This document shows positions 62,268 through 64,000 of a stretch of DNA of 64,000 bases, piece by piece. This DNA is from Stieleria neptunia. GTDB lineage: Bacteria; Planctomycetota; Planctomycetia; Pirellulales; Pirellulaceae. The DNA is taken from NCBI RefSeq assembly GCF_007754155.1, contig NZ_CP037423.1, positions 2,976,001 through 3,040,000 on the forward strand, written 5' to 3'. The stretch's first letter is position 1, and each line of letters opens with the position of its first letter. The position numbers were made by a program, and so were the translations under genes. Under the pieces are notes generated by a model. It was given only the letters and a program-made list of their open reading frames with translations. It did not search any database and was not told where the DNA came from.

Positions 62268-64000
<1,733 letters not shown>

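Overview
This 64-kb window comes from a planctomycete, most likely a member of the Pirellulaceae (Rhodopirellula/Stieleria-like). The signs are a DUF1559 pseudopilin-like protein, two secreted sulfatases, a TIGR02999-type ECF sigma factor beside a Ser/Thr kinase, PQQ-propeller and PhoD-type secreted proteins, a giant DUF4347/cadherin-like surface protein, many REP-like hairpins between genes, and a 23S rRNA gene with no 16S gene in front of it. The genus is an inference; no 16S sequence is present.

Layout. 0-5.3 kb: the start of a Tat-type exported protein, a secreted propeller-like protein, an ankyrin-repeat exported protein, a compound minisatellite, and a secreted sulfatase fused to a beta-carbonic anhydrase. 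5.5-7.25 kb: an intact IS1380-family element with 21-bp inverted ends and a CTAA target duplication. 7.3-10.9 kb: polysaccharide deacetylase, RraA-like protein, a second compound minisatellite plus an 8-bp microsatellite, and a DUF1559 protein. 10.9-19.7 kb: an AT-richer gap, a relic of a peptidase gene head, a translationally coupled lipoprotein/leucine-rich-repeat membrane protein pair, and an S9 peptidase. 19.7-24.9 kb: receiver-only response regulator and hybrid-free PAS histidine kinase, a small protein, and transketolase. 25-31 kb: a minus-strand caa3-type cytochrome oxidase operon (coxB, a fused coxA-coxC, a small membrane protein, ctaG, a triheme cytochrome c and a small membrane protein). 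31-38 kb: aconitase, a lipoprotein joining a tyrosine-phosphatase fold to a cytochrome-c-prime-like domain, a decayed DUF559 gene inside nested inverted repeats, a PhoD-like phosphatase, and a multi-pass membrane protein. 38-44.7 kb: SAM methyltransferase, ECF sigma factor, Ser/Thr kinase, and a PQQ-propeller protein with a malectin-like insert. 44.9-48.7 kb: small secreted or membrane proteins, an RHH-like protein, a 46-residue Lys/Gly protein, an M16 peptidase, and a glutamate dehydrogenase relic. 49-55.8 kb: one giant surface protein. 56-59.3 kb: an ECF42-type sigma factor with its usual YCII/DGPF and VOC partners. 59.7-61.6 kb: a second sulfatase and a small coiled-coil protein. 61.8-64 kb: rRNA promoter, leader and the first ~1.73 kb of 23S rRNA.

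How the genes fit together. Respiration (the cox operon, cytochromes, aconitase) and transketolase are central metabolism. Sulfatases, deacetylase and secreted propellers fit breakdown of sulfated marine polysaccharides. The signalling genes come in local partnerships (kinase with regulator, ECF with Ser/Thr kinase, ECF42 with DGPF proteins). The strongest items for follow-up are the sulfatase-carbonic anhydrase fusion, the phosphatase-cytochrome fusion, the duplicated leader-plus-signal-peptide module at 11.4 and 19.3 kb, the compound minisatellites, and the tiny Lys/Gly protein.
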